Under the pieces are notes generated by a model. The model saw nothing but the letters and a program-made list of their open reading frames with translations, did not search any database and was not told where the DNA came from. The position numbers and the translations under genes are program-made. A stretch of 64,000 bases of DNA, from positions 18,726,781-18,790,780 of the forward strand of contig NC_079977.1 of NCBI RefSeq assembly GCF_029852145.1. The letters are read 5' to 3'. This stretch comes from Microplitis mediator (lineage: Eukaryota; Arthropoda; Insecta; Hymenoptera; Braconidae). The stretch's first letter is position 1. Every line of letters starts with the position of its first letter. Shown in pieces: positions 23,603-37,762 of this stretch.

Positions 23603-24797
23603 AAAAAAAAAAATTAATTATTTATGAGTCATGAATTAATTTATTGAAATAATAAGACAGTAGGATTTTAAAAGAATTATTGTAAATTTTTTTAATGGTC
23701 CCACAATATTCAAGTCACTTTTTATTGAATTTAATTATAAATCAGCGCCCATGGCGCCCAATTTTATTTTGGGGCAGAAATTTTAGCTGGAATTTAAAAG
23801 GCTGTAACTCTGCTTGTAATTAAGATACTGAGATGAAAAAAATTTTATTTCAAAGCTCAAAGTATCTACTTTAAGATACTTTTTATTGTTTTGGTCTAAT
23901 AAATTTATTTCGCAGTTACAAGCCAATTAGAGACCAACAAAATCTAAATGGCATTTAAGTAACTAAAATTTTAAAAAACTAACTCTGGTTACAATTGTCG
24001 TATGGCAATAGAAAAAATTCATTTCAAAGCTTTAAGTATGTGATTTAATAAACTTTAAGTTATTTTTCCCGAGAAAAATAATCCGCGGAGTCAGAGGCCT
24101 AAAATGCGCGACAGCAAAATTTAAAAATTTTTTAGTTTTCGCGCGGTAACTTTTTAAATAAATTTTTTAGATTAAATTGATCAAAAGTGATTGAAAGCTT
24201 GTAGTTTCACCTCCAAAATAACCTAGTCAAAGCTCGCTATAATTTAGTTGAGCTGGTTATCATGCTTCAATCTCGTCTCTTCGCTTTAAAATTCGATAAC
24301 GCGGGCAAATTTACCTGCGTCAATTATTCAAAAAAGTTATCCAACCTCCCCAAGCATTAAACTGCGTCTCTCTAAATTTACTCACAATTTTTCCGCACAG
24401 CAACCATTTAGTGCCTAATTTTTCTTCAAATTAATCTCGTTTATTTTCCAATAACTCTAACAAAAATTATTTACATCCAAACCCTGATTAAAGTACTTGG
24501 CTTTTAAAATCCTCGTTTCAATTTTAACTGTTTTCGACCATCAATAAAAAAATACTTCTCACACTTTTATTAACAGAAATGTCAGAAACAAAATTTACTG
24601 TATTTATTGTCATCTATATATATCTATATCTATATAAAATAAAATTATGCGGGAGTATTAAAGTTAATTAGGTAACATCCAAAAGTTGAATGGTTATTTA
24701 ACGCACGTAGTTTTGGGTATAAACTAAATTCAATTTTCAATTTATTGGAACATCGTTGCTTATATTTGGACTTTCCGCTCTACTAACAGTTATAAAA
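23603..24797. repeat. 1.2-kb dispersed repeat, copy B (inverted relative to 6731-7930)
   Basis: Reverse complement of 6731-7930 over its full length, with scattered substitutions and small indels. Both copies keep the block GGTAACTTTTTAAATAAATT (in either orientation) and end at the same points. Confidence 0.85.
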
Positions 24798-25786
24798 GTA
24801 TAAAAAAAGACTTCTCACACTTTAAACTAATATTAGTAATTATTTTTTTTTTACAAAGCAAAATAATAATGTCCATACTAAATTGTCTTTTCGACTTCAA
24901 TAAACACACATGAATATAATAATAATAAATAAAAAGAAAAGAAATTATGCAGGAATCTTAACATAAGCGACCGCTTGTCTCTTTGTCGCTCTTTCAGTTC
25001 TTCAGTATTCTCTTTTCGATTACGATGTATTCTATCCCAAGTTTGTAGTCCGTTGGTTTAACCTACAGGTATAAGTACACACACACACACATATATATAT
25101 TTATATATATATATATATATATGTAGAGAGTATAGTGAAGGTATGGGTAAACTAGTGTATAGCAAATGCCGAAGAAAAAAAGAAGCGTGGGCCGGTCGAA
25201 CGGTCTCGTACTCAGACATAGAAAATTGGCCCTGCGTGTACCATTAAATAAAACGTATTCTTATGTATTGTATTGGGGCTGTGTGTTCCATATGTAACGA
25301 TTCTCTATTCGTATGCAGATTTAGGAGACACGAGAATGTGTACGTGTGTTGCATGTGTCCCTTTGTCCTTTTAGAATTTACTTTTACTCTAAAGACTTTA
25401 AATACGTGGTTATATTTCATTCCGTTTTTTTTGTCTATTACTTCAGAGATAATAGCAGTAAAAATAATGAATCATTACTTTTTAACTGACAATTTGCTTA
25501 TTATATGGTCATGGATATGAAACAAACAAGGATTGTTCCGAATGAGCCAGTCAAAATTTGGGTCCTTGAGATATTGCTGAGACCTAATTACGGTAGGATT
25601 TGACAGTAATTATCCAGAACTTTATTAACATGAGATGGATATTCTGTTTAGGACCTGATATTGCTTTGATATACTTTCAGCCGTTATGGGAATTTAGTCA
25701 TTTAAACTCTAATGAAAAACCCTATCGAATAAGTCTACATGGGAATCCAGCTTAGATTATGGTTTTCCATATAAGAACTTGACATA
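24798..25786. other. no gene recognised
   Basis: Contains AC and TA runs near 25077-25122. An 85-codon plus-strand frame at 25263-25520 (cysteine-rich start, hydrophobic end) has no recognisable domain or splice context, and I do not call it. Confidence 0.4.
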
Positions 25787-26018
25787 CACTGTAAGAAATC
25801 CGGAGTGAATTGGGAGTGAAATAAAATCCGAATTCACTCCAGATTCACTCCGCCACTCGGAGTTCCGGAGTTTTAAAAAAAATCACTCCGCATGCGGAGT
25901 GAATTGGGAGTTTTTTTTAGCGGAGTGACGCGGATTTTATTTCACTCCCAATTCACTCCGGTCCGGAGTTTTAATACTTAAATAAATTTATATTAATTTA
26001 TATGAAACTGCTAAACAA

Positions 26019-26063
<45 letters not shown>

Positions 26064-26394
26064 AAATGTGTGCGTGCGTGTGTGTGTGAGTGCACGTGTG
26101 TGCCTAAATATGTATGTGTGTATGTGTGTGCATATCAGCTGATCAATAATGTAATACGCAAATTTTTACTTTGATTTTATTATGTGGAGTTATATTTTAT
26201 TAATAATATTTTCAAAACTCCGCTCCGGAGTGAATTTCACTCCGGAGGGATTAAATTAATAAAAAATTATCTACTCCGCGAAAACTCCCCTGCGGAGTGA
26301 ATTTCACTCCGAGGAGAGTGAATAATTAAAAATTCATTCACTCCGCATTCACTCCGGATTTAATCCGCATTCACTCCGCGAATTTTTTACAGTG
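25787..26394. mobile_element. 608-bp MITE, CACTGTAARAAATCCGGAGTG ends, short GT array
   Basis: Bounded by CACTGTAAGAAATCCGGAG and TTCGCGGAGTGAATG in reverse complement, with CACTGTAAAAAATTC at the right end. TA occurs on both sides (25785-25786, 26395-26396). The arms are filled with GGAGTGAATTCACTCC-type palindromes. The middle carries a GT/GC-type array at 26021-26134. A second member with a much longer array is at 33983-34950. Confidence 0.9.
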
Positions 26395-27080
26395 TAGATC
26401 CTAATTTTAAAAAAGCAAGAGGTCATTAGATCCTAAATAGTACTCGAGAACTCTTAAGTCTTTAATGAGATTCTAGTCAGCACCCACTGGGATTCTAGTA
26501 CAACTTAAATTTAAACAGACATATATTTACATGAATATCATCACATATTGTCTAAAAATACGGAGAATGTGATATACAAATACAGAGCCAGACTAATCCG
26601 AGTTTGTTTCGGTTGATCACGAGTTATGCCGCTCAAACGAACCACTAAATTCATAAGTTTGTTTTGTTATGTATGACTAACATATGTAATTTACATAAAA
26701 GTATTGTGATTTAAGAGCAGGTGACTTCATATCTATAGGTCGGTCTCGTAAAAGGTGACATTAAATAAATAGACAATACAAAGAGACAGCACTGAGGTGG
26801 ATATCGATCAAAAGTCTTGTCTTGTAATTGCGCCCATTCAATTTATAATTCATATATATATATTTTTTTTTCTGTTGGACATCCAGTTCATTTTGTTATT
26901 ACATTCTATTTGTGTCAGTACTGTATACATTTATTTTATGATAATAGTAATGGTGCGTAGGGTGTTTATTGTATTTAATGGATCAAAATATGGAATAATT
27001 TATGCTGATTAATGTTTGTCTCCCGTATTTGGACTATCAACAAATTATTTGAGCTTCGGTCTTGCTAATAATGCTGATGG
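26395..27080. other. no gene recognised
   Basis: Ordinary AT-rich sequence with loose repetition of TAGATCCTAA words near 26395-26440. Confidence 0.4.
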
Positions 27081-27854
27081 AATTTCTTTCAATAAATATG
27101 AGGGATTTGAATTATTGTAGTGGAGGCAAAACAGCCGTGGAATTTTTTTCCCTGGGAAAATTTGGAAAAGAATTTAATGGTGATAAATTATGGATCAGAA
27201 AAAGACTAGAAGGAGAATTTATTTATGAAAATTTCCAGAAAAAAAAAAATTTTAGTTTATAGAAAAAAATGATTTTTGAAAATTCAATGAAAAAAAAAAT
27301 TTCTTTACGCAAAAAATGTAATTTTTTTATATAATTTGTTAAGGTTTTTATTTATATATATAATTAATATATTTTACTAAATTTGTGGGGAAGATGGGAA
27401 ACGGCTAAGAAAATAATGAAATTTGTGCATGAAAATGTGGTGAATTTTTTTTGTCTTGCATTCGAAAAAAAAAATAAACCGAATTTCCAGTTGCCAGAAA
27501 AAAATTTTTTCTGTAAAGGCGAAATGGAACAGCCCCGAAAAAAATTTTTGGCTCGAGGAATTTTATCTCACTCATAAATAATTTTTTTTTTTACTCCAAA
27601 AAAAACTTTTCTCGCCTTAAGAATATTTTTGTTTTCAATTGATAATACAAAAAATTTATTGAAGCGAATGAAAATTTCCTTGCGGCAAGTGAAAATTTTT
27701 TTGCTCTCAGAAATCTTTTTCTAATTAAAAAAAATAACTAATAAAATTGTTTATTTCTAATCACACTGAAAAAGTGATTTGCAATTCTGTTAGTAAATAA
27801 AGATGCCGAAAAAAAAAAATCGGTCTGTCAGTTGACCCTGCGGGCCAGCCCCAA
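27081..27854. repeat. decayed dispersed element, left portion
   Basis: 27383-27545 matches the split repeat at 19870-20014 and 20815-20900 in inverted orientation. 27590-27800 (ATTTCTAATCACACTGAAAAAG..GTAAATAAAGATG) matches 36175-36235. The plus-strand open frames at 27062 and 27383 lie in this repeat and share no similarity to known proteins that I recognise. Confidence 0.6.
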
Positions 27855-28651
27855 AACTTCCCGCTGTTTTCGAGCTCGCTGAGCTCGAAAACATTATTGT
27901 GAATATATTTTCGAGCTCTTCGAGCTCGCAAATACTTTTGTATGCCATTGTTTTGTAAAAAACCATTTTTTAGCATTTCTTTCTTCCACGATATCTCGCG
28001 AACGAATCAACCGATTTTGATGGTTGAGGTGGCAATCGACGCGTTTTATCAAGTTCTAAAGCTGGTCGAATTTTGAAATTGATTTACTCAGCCGTTTTTG
28101 AGAAATTTCAAAAAAACCAAGGAAAAAATTTTTTTTGAATTCTTTCGTCAACGGTTTCTCTTGAACGAATGAACCGATTTTGATGGTTGAGGTGGCATTC
28201 GACGCGGCTTATAGAGTTTTAGAGCTGATTAGATTTTGGAATCAATCCATCGAGCAAATTGGAAGTTATCCAAATAAAACATTTTTGAAAAAATTTTATT
28301 TTTGAAATATCTCTGAACGCACCCTACCGATTAAGTTCAAATTTCTACGGCCTCAAGACATTAACAAGCCGCGTCGAATGACACCTCAACGATCAAAATC
28401 GGTTCATCCGTTCAAGAGTTATGAATATTTACATACATACATACGTACGTACGTACGTACGTACATACGTACGTACGTACGTACGTACGTACACACATAC
28501 ATACACTCGGACATCATCGTGAAATTAGTCAGGATAGCTTCCTAGGACCTCGAAACGTCGACATCTGATGGAAATTCGATTTTCGTAAATCGGACCGAAA
28601 CCAATAACTTCCCGAATTTTTGAAAATTTACAATTTTCTTAGCGGGAAGTT
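27855..28651. mobile_element. 797-bp MITE with AACTTCCCGCT ends and a TACG microsatellite
   Basis: Begins AACTTCCCGCT and ends AGCGGGAAGTT (11-bp inverted repeat). Inside are ACCGATTTTGATGGTTGAGG words in both orientations (28009, 28163, inverted near 28388) and a (TACG)n/(ACAT)n run at about 28430-28505. It interrupts a decayed element that continues on both sides. Confidence 0.8.
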
Positions 28652-29150
28652 AAAAATTATTTAAGACAAATAACAGATGAAATTTGAATACAGCGACGAT
28701 GCCCAACAATACATTGAGTCCACTAAAAAAATTTCTTACAAAAATTTTTTAAAAAATATCTTTTGTCAAAAATATTGAAAAAAAATTCTGGGACTTCGAA
28801 ATTGTACAAAAATTATCAGAGTGGCGAATGACAAACAGAAACAATTTTGTAATAAAAAAAAAAAAAAAAACGATACTGAAATTGACTGGCGTTTAATAGT
28901 TTAAAAATTTTTTTAAAACGATTGGTTGAAAAAAAAAATATTTTGAAAAATTGCACCAACAGTTTTTCAAATTTTCTAAATGCGCATATTTTTAGATTTT
29001 TTTTCAATAAATTGTTGAAAAAAAAAATTCAAAAATTTTTAATTTTCTACTAACTTCAGAATCGTAAAAAATTTTAACAAAATTTTTGCATCAGTTCATT
29101 TTGCCCCCTTCCTTACCATGGTCCTTTTTTCCCGCCCTTATGTCTGAAAA
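28652..29150. repeat. decayed dispersed element, right portion
   Basis: 28790-29070 resembles 36590-37075: TTCGAAATTGTACAAAAA..GACAAACAGAAACAATTTTGTAA, then CTACTAACTTCAGAATCG. It ends with GCATCAGTTCATTTTGCCCCC. Confidence 0.55.
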
Positions 29151-30044
29151 TTCGACCCAAATTTAATTTTCACACCAATTTAAATTTTAACTCATAGATC
29201 TGCGATAACTTGAATATAAATTTAAAAAAAAATTTATTCATCCAATCTCTGTCATCTCGTGAGTAAAAAAATCTATGCTACCCCTATATATATGTATACT
29301 AAAAAATTTTATCTACCGTCAAAGTAAATGAGTTTAACTAATATAAAAAGTTTTTTTACCTCGTTAGCAAGCATCTTCCACAACCGACATATATTATAAT
29401 AAACTTTATCTCTGTATTTGTGCTCTACAGCTGTAGCTGTACCTGAGAACAGAGATGGAGATAGAGATGGATAGAGACAGAGATGAAGTAAAGGTACTTT
29501 TAAGGTTTGCACTCCACTGCCCCAGTATAGTCGCTAAAACTTTTCTTTAAGTGTTTTTGAAATGGACAATTATGAGACACGTCTCTTAACTCAGTAACTA
29601 GAACTGAGTAAAAAAAATTTTTTTTTTACTTTAATAGTTTATATATATAAGTAGTTTTTTTTTCTTAATTTCTTTTCTTCTTAAACTATTATTTTACTTT
29701 ACTCTATTTACTTTTAGTATAATTTATTTATATTATAATTATAAACTTTTATGGGATTCATTTGCAAAATAATTTTTTAATTAATTTTTCATTAATTTAT
29801 AACTTTTTAAACTTTAAGAGCCTGTGTAGGGTTAAATATTAATTTTAAATAGAAAATGAATGAGAGGTTTTTTGTGAGAAACTTTGTAAGCTACAAAAAA
29901 GGTTCGATATATTTTTTCGATATTCTTGATATTTAAGCTGTAATATGTGATTTTTTATAGAAGATTTGGTAATTGTTTACTGAAGATTTTTCGTGGGAAA
30001 TTTTGGAAATTATTTTTTTGGTGTTTTATTGGCTATAACTTGGG
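29151..30044. other. AT-rich, no gene recognised
   Basis: Nothing supported. Confidence 0.4.
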
Positions 30045-32150
30045 AATTATTAATTTTAGGGAAATTCTTAATCAGGACAAATTTGTAGAGAATTAAATGT
30101 CTCATTAATTAGATTTTTTAGATGAATAAATTATCGCTAATTGGTCCATTATATTTGTAATTAAAAATTACAAACATCAATTGAATTTTTGAATTTTTAA
30201 TTTCATCGGAAAATCAACGATAACTCAAAAACTATCAATTTCATGAAAAATTTTAAAGAGTTCAAATTTGTAGGGAATTAAATTTTCTATCCAACGAGCA
30301 TACTTTTTAATTAATTATCTCTAATTACTCTAATAATATTAGTAATTAAAATTCCAAACATCAATCGATTTTTTGAATTTTTAATTTTATCTTCGGAAAA
30401 TCAACGATAACTCGCAAGCTATCGATTTTTTAAAAAATTTCAAAGAGTTTAAATTTGTAGGGAATTCAATTTCCTATCGAGCAAGCATATTTTCAAATCA
30501 ATTATCTCTAATTACTCCAAAAATATTAGTAATTTAAAATTCCAAACATCAATCGATTTTTTGAATTTTTAATTTCATCGGAAAATCAACGATAACTCAA
30601 AAACTATCGATTTTATGACAAATTTTAAAGAGTTCAAATTTGTAGGGAATTAAATTTCCTATCGAGCAAGCATATTTTCAAATCAATTATCTCTAATTAC
30701 TCCAAAAATATTAGTAATTTAAAATTCCAAACATCAATCGATTTTTTGAATTTTTAATTTCATCGGAAAATCAACGATAACTCAAAAACTATCGATTTTA
30801 TGACAAATTTTAAAGAGTTCAAATTTGTAGGGAATTAAATTTCCTATCCAGTGAGCACACTTTTTAATTGATTATCTCTAATTACTTCAATAATATTAGT
30901 AATTAAAATTCCTAACATCAATCGATTTTTTGAATTTTTAATTTTATCTTCGGAAAATCAACGATAACTCAAAAACTATCGATTTTATGACAAATTTTAA
31001 AGAGTTCAAATTTGTAGGGAATTAAATTTCCTATCCAGTGAGCATACTTTTTAATTAATTATCTCTAATTACTCCAATAATATTAGTAATTAAAATTCCA
31101 AACATCAATCGATTTTTTGAATTTTTAATTTTATCTTCGGAAAATCAACGATAACTCAAAAACTATTGATTTTATGACAAATTTTAAAGAGTTCAAATTT
31201 GTAGGGAATTAAATTTCCTATCCAGTGAGCACACTTTTTAATTAATTATCTCTAATTACTCCAATAATATTAGTAATTAAAATTCCTAACATCAATCGAT
31301 TTTTTGAATTTTTAATTTTATCTTCGGAAAATCAACGATAACTCAAAAACTATCGATTTTATGACAAATTTTAAAGAGTTCAAATTTGTAGGGAATTAAA
31401 TTTCCTATCCCGTGAGCATACTTTTTAATTAATTATCTCTAATTACTCCAATAATATTAGTAATTAAAATTCCAAACATCAATCGATTTTTTGAATTTTT
31501 AATTTTATCTTCGGAAAATCAACGATAACTCGAAAACTATCGATTTTATGACAAATTTTGAAGAGTTTAAATTTGTAGGGAATTAAATTTCCTATCCACT
31601 GAGCATACTTTTTAATTAATTATCTCTAATTACTCCAATAATATTAGTAATTAAAATTCCAAACATCAATCGATTTTTTGAATTTTTAATTTTATCTTCG
31701 GAAAATCAACGATAACTCGAAAACTATCGATCTGATGACAAATTTTAAAGAGCTCAAATTTGTAGGGAATTCAATTTTCTATCCAACAAGCATACTTTTT
31801 AATTAATTATCTCTAATTACTCCAATAATATTAGTAATTAAAATTCCAAACATCAATTGATTTTTTCAATTTTTAATTTCATCTTCGGAAAATCAACGAT
31901 AACTCAAAAACTATCGATTTTATGACAAATTTTAAAGAGTTCAAATTTGTAGGGAATTAAATTTCCTATCCCGTGAGCATACTTTTTAATTAATTATCTC
32001 TAATTACTCCAATAATATTAGTAATTAAAATTCCAAACATCAATTGATTTTTTCAATTTTTAATTCCATCTTCGGAAAATCAACGATAACTCAAAAACTA
32101 TCGATATTATGAAAAATTTTAATAAGGAAAAATTCTTAGAAAATTAAATT
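30045..32150. repeat. 187-bp satellite array, ~11 units
   Basis: The phrase TCAACGATAACTC recurs at 30214, 30401, 30586, 30771, 30958, 31145, 31332, 31519, 31706, 31893 and 32080. The period is 187 bp, except for two units of 185 bp in which ATCTTCGG is shortened to ATCGG. Each unit also carries AAATTTGTAGGGAATTAAAT and AATATTAGTAATTAAAATTCC. Units in the middle are nearly identical and the edge units are diverged. There is no coding frame. Confidence 0.95.
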
Positions 32151-32904
32151 TCCGATTTAATGACCTCCTTTGCAATCCATTTTCATCAAATCAAGAGTCA
32201 AATATCGCTATCCAATCTCACAATAAAAATTTTCTTTATATCCATCATCAAAACAATATATATATAGATACATACATACAATGCAATCATATAACATTTG
32301 ATATTAAAACAACCCACATAAATAATTCACATATTTTCTTTGATATTAATAATTTGTTTTCATATTTTTGAAACAATAAATAATAAATATATTCATCCGT
32401 GCGCTGAGAATAAGAAAATATGAAGGGCCGGGCAAAGCAAAGAGGGTCGGGGAAGGGGTTGGGACGCAGAGGGGGTAGTGAAGTTAAAGAGTGGGGGTAA
32501 ACAGAAGAGAAGTGAAATGAAGAGGAGAGAATAGAATAAAAACATACAACAGCCACAACAATGTATATCCGAAGATGGAATTCAATGACTGCGGATCTTT
32601 TTGCTGAGAATTTTAGATTACTATGAGAGTATATCTCTTATAAAAATATATGTTATATGTTTATATGTAGGTGGATAATACGCCTCTGCCTGTTTTGTAT
32701 CTTTTCGGATTTATTCATTTTTAAATTACTTACATATTTTCATTTATAAAAAAAAAAAAAATATGTATATATACATATATATGTATTTATGTATATATAT
32801 AAATATATATATGTATGTATATATTACATCCAAGAAATAAAATTTTTAAGAGATTGATCTGTAATGTTAAGGATACCGAGGAAATTCTGCAGAGTAAACG
32901 TCAA
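32151..32904. other. no gene recognised; purine-rich patch at 32405-32540
   Basis: The patch is a long GA/GGG-rich stretch on the plus strand. TA-type repeats lie at about 32757-32825. Confidence 0.45.
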
Positions 32905-32935
32905 GGGGTAGGGGTAGGGAAGGGAGGGGGGGGGG
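32905..32935 (+). other. G-quadruplex-prone G tract
   Basis: Runs of G: GGGG-TA-GGGG-TA-GGG-AA-GGG-A followed by ten G. This fits the classical four-run, short-loop quadruplex pattern. The flank to 32990 is almost pure purine. Confidence 0.8.
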
Positions 32936-33982
32936 TAAAGGAGGAGAGAAAAAATAAGAGAAAGAAAAGTATGAAAAGGTCAAGGAACATATTATATGAA
33001 CTAAGTTAAGTAAATAAAAAATATGTCAAGATGAAAGCAGGTGAAAAAAGAAAATGATTTTTTTTTCGTTTTTTTGGATGTAAATTTTTTTAGTGGAAAA
33101 TTTTTTATTTCCTAAAGGGAATTTTTTTGGTAGATTTTGAAATAAGACGAGATTGTAAATTTAAAGACGGGATTTTAAAAAATTGAGTAGAAAATTTGTT
33201 ATGGGTAAAAAAAAATTTGGATGAATTAAAATAATAATTTTTAATTCAAAAATTTTGGTTGGAAATTCAAAATTTAATTTTTGATTCGAAATTTTTTTAA
33301 TTAATTTCTAATTTTCTTATTTTCGATAATTGAATTTTCAAATATCAATACTTGGAGTTTAAAAAAAAATAATTATAGAAAAAATTTAAGTTTTGGGTGA
33401 AGAAAAATTCGGATCGAAAATTAAATAAATAATTGTCTTGATAGAATATTAATAATATTTAATGAAAGTAATAAAATTGTCAGTAAAATCTCAACAAAAA
33501 TTTCTTTCATTAACTGGATAAAGTCGAAAAATATTCTGTCATTAACAACCATATCAATATATTCCTCTATGACATTGCATTTCGAAATAGCAACAGCACG
33601 TTTCAAAAATAAAAAAAAATTGAAATAAACCTCTATATCCAGATGTCCCCAAATCACTTTCCATGAGCAGTAAGCTTAATTGAACTTTATATATTCTTAT
33701 TATTTTCGGTAAATCATGTAGTGATTAGTGGAATATTAATTAATTTTCTCCATAAATGGAAATACTAATTGTTTTTTTTAATTATTTTGTAAATTCAAAT
33801 TGACTGCTTATATATACCGCTTTCAATGAAGAATTAAAAAAAAATTTTTTTCGCATAACTATTTTTTTTTTTTTTAATTAAAATTACTCATTTTCGCACA
33901 ATCTTTGAGTTGCTTAGGATAACTTATTGTTTAGTGGCAAGGTTTTCACCAATTATTCTTCAAATTAAAATTTTCTTTCATA
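32936..33982. other. AT-rich, no gene recognised
   Basis: Nothing supported. A 78-codon minus-strand frame at 33421-33657 has no recognised domain. Confidence 0.4.
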
Positions 33983-34950
<968 letters not shown>

Positions 34951-35820
34951 TATTGAATATAAACTTATGATAATAAATTTCTATATTTATAAAAATATCT
35001 AACAGATGATGATAAGGAACTGAATAAGTTTGAGGTAAAAGAAGCCAGAGGAAAATAGTTGACGTTTCTCAGAATGCATGTTCAAAGAAAGTCTCAGTTA
35101 CTAGGATGCACCATCAGAAGAAAAGAAGGAAGATGATGTTAAATTTTTTTTTCAATAATGTCTATATGTCAATTGAGGCTAATTTATTTAATAAAATAAA
35201 TATTATTTTATATTAATATGTAAAATAATATCAAACTTTCATTAATTTTATGATCTTATTATTTATCATTATAATTATAAAAAAAAAATTTTAATCTGTT
35301 TTTGATCTAATATAGATCAAAATCAGACTAAAAATAATAAACAGATAAAGTCTAATTTTGATCTAGATTAGAACAAAAATTATTAAAAATAAGTCTGAAA
35401 ATAATCTAAATAAAGAATAGTAAGGGTAAAACTAGATTAAAATTCACGTACTAATTAAATGTAAAAAAAAATAAAATTGAATAAAAATAACTTAAAATTT
35501 TTAGTTGATTTAAAACAGATCAAATTTTTCGACCCGGGTAATCCGGAAGTTAAAAAGAAAGATTTAAAAAATGGCATTAAGTGCAATGACCTTCTGATTT
35601 TAATAATAGTATACAATTCTAAAGACAGAACATTACTAATATAATAACCATAACAATGATAATAATAATAATAATAATAATAAATAATAAATAATTCTTA
35701 TCACGTAGTAGACAACAAGTACTGAAGTTGCTTATTGCAGACTTATGCAGTCAGCAGTATAACCAGGATACAATAATTCTCATATACATATCTTTCAATA
35801 CAGGATACATATTGATATTC

Positions 35821-35875
<55 letters not shown>

Positions 35876-35980
35876 CTTGAATACTTAGTATCCATAGCTC
35901 AGCAAATTTCAACTTCTACCTTTAGTTTTAAATAAAACAATAAAAGAAATAAATATTGAATGCAATTTATTGAGGGTGGG
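34951..35980. other. AT-rich with microsatellites, no gene recognised
   Basis: (ATA)n at about 35656-35685 and (TA)n at about 35826-35870. Confidence 0.45.
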
Positions 35981-37140
35981 AGTGGGGGAATAATGGAACT
36001 GCAAAAAAAAAATAATGAATTTTTGTGAATGCGAATTTTTTGTTTTTTTGACTTCCATATGATGAAATTAAACAGAATTTCCGGTCGCCATAAAATTTTT
36101 TTCCCCGGGCAAAACGAAGCATTCCCAAAAAACCTTAAAAAATTTTTTTTTTATTCAAAAAAATTACTTATAAAATCGTTTATTTCTAATCAAAGGGAAA
36201 AAGAGATTCGCGATACTGTAAGTAAATAAAGATGACGGGAAAATAAAATCCGGGAAGTTCACGGTTTCCGTGGCGCCGCCAAATGACCGCGAATTCTTGA
36301 GCCATACATATATAATTCCATAACTTTTTACAAAACGGACTAATGCAGACGTTTCTTTTTTGAAAATTTTCGTCTTTGAATGTAATTTCCAGAAAAAAAT
36401 ACGAAAAAAAATTACAGTCTATAAAATTGTTCACTTTTTTGAAAAAATCGCATTTTTCTCGAAAACTAAACGATATATCGAAAAATTTTACTCTAAAAAA
36501 AATATTCTTTCGTGGAGTTCTACAGGAGCTCGTGGTCATTTGGCGGCGCCACGGAAACCGTAAAATTCCCAAAAATTTTGAAAAAAATTTGAGGAAATTC
36601 AAAATTGTACAAAAAAAAAAAAGTCGTAGGTGACAATTAAAAACAATTTTGTAAAAAAAAAAAAATTTTACCAACTTTTGGGATGGTCCGTTTTGCCCAG
36701 GTCCTGTTTTGAATTTGTAAATAATCGCAATTGATTTTTATGTCGAATTTACTCAAACTTGGAATTTTGAAAAAATAGAAATTATTAAGTTGGGGTAAAA
36801 TGGGCCTTGAAAATTTAATCCCATTAATTATTTTTAATTTGATTTTTTTGCCTAAAATAATAAAAGTCAGATGATCCTGAAGTTAGCCGACGTCTAATAA
36901 TTTTTGGATTTTATTTTAGACAGTAAATTATAAAAAAAAAAAATTTGAAAAAATTGCGCCTGTAGTTTTTTAAATTTTCTACATGTGCATTTTTTGATTT
37001 TTTTTTTTTTTTGAAATTTAAATGTTCAAAATAAAATCCAAAAATTTTTAATTGTCTGCTAACTTCAGGATCGTAAAGTCAGAGCATAGAATTTATTTAA
37101 AAAAAAAGTAATGAATAAGAAAAAAAAAATTATCTTTTCT
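35981..37140. repeat. decayed dispersed element (second copy), with insert at 36261-36561
   Basis: Shares blocks with 27081-29150: GAATTTCCGGTCGCCATAAA, GTAAATAAAGATG, AAATTGTACAAAAA. It ends with an inverted pair, GATCCTGAAGTTAG (36869) and CTAACTTCAGGATCG (about 37060). It contains no intact gene; the overlapping open frames on both strands here come from the inverted structure. Confidence 0.6.
36261..36561. mobile_element. 301-bp element with 28-bp perfect, GC-rich inverted ends
   Basis: 36261-36288 (ACGGTTTCCGTGGCGCCGCC then AAATGACC) and 36534-36561 are exact reverse complements. The ends are far richer in GC than the surroundings. No open frame of note and no clear target duplication. 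Confidence 0.75.
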
Positions 37141-37762
37141 TGATTCATTTCGCGTTCACTCCGGGAATTTATTATAACAATGTATGATCATTGTACTTAT
37201 ACTTATTATAATAATATGAAGAAGATGGTTGTAATTAATTACATTTTATTATTTATTATTCTATTGACTGATTCATCAGTTGCTATCCATAGCAATGTAT
37301 TTAAAAATAATTTCTATAGGCTATAAAAAGTGATTTTTAAAAATAGGTTTATTGTTATCGCAAGTCATTAAGATAAGTAAGTTGTTAAAAGTCAGCGTAA
37401 TTGTAATTACAACTTTATTTTAGTGGGTGAAAGTTTTTTTTTTTTTTTTTTTAATGTTTTGTCAATATTAATGTACATGAAGTCTTATCAGTGAGTATTT
37501 AGTGATAAGAAATGTCATTATGAAACAGGTTAAAAAATATATATATGTATATATAATGTATGAGAGGGGGAGGGGTAATTACGGATACTAAATTCCAAGT
37601 GACTAAAAAAAATTTTTTGCTGCGCTTAAAAAAAAAATTCGTGGGCAAAATTAGGCATCCGCGAAAAAAGGCGAAAAAAAAAATTCTGGAAATTAAATAA
37701 ATTTGATTAAATTAAATTTTCTTTTAAGTAATTGACAAAAAAAAAAATTTCGTTTTTTTCTA
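37141..37762. other. AT-rich, no gene recognised
   Basis: Nothing supported. A G-rich stretch at 37563-37576 followed by TAATTACGG may be a decayed MITE end. Confidence 0.4.

Noticed and set aside
28439..28500. Spaced TACG repeats resembling a CRISPR-like array
   Set aside because: Simple tetranucleotide microsatellite inside a MITE, in a eukaryotic genome; no spacers.
30045..32150. 187-bp repeats as a possible CRISPR or regulatory array
   Set aside because: Contiguous tandem satellite without unique spacers.
36186..36674. 162-residue Phe/Lys-rich minus-strand frame
   Set aside because: Lies across a decayed repeat and an inserted inverted-repeat element; mirrored by frames on the other strand.
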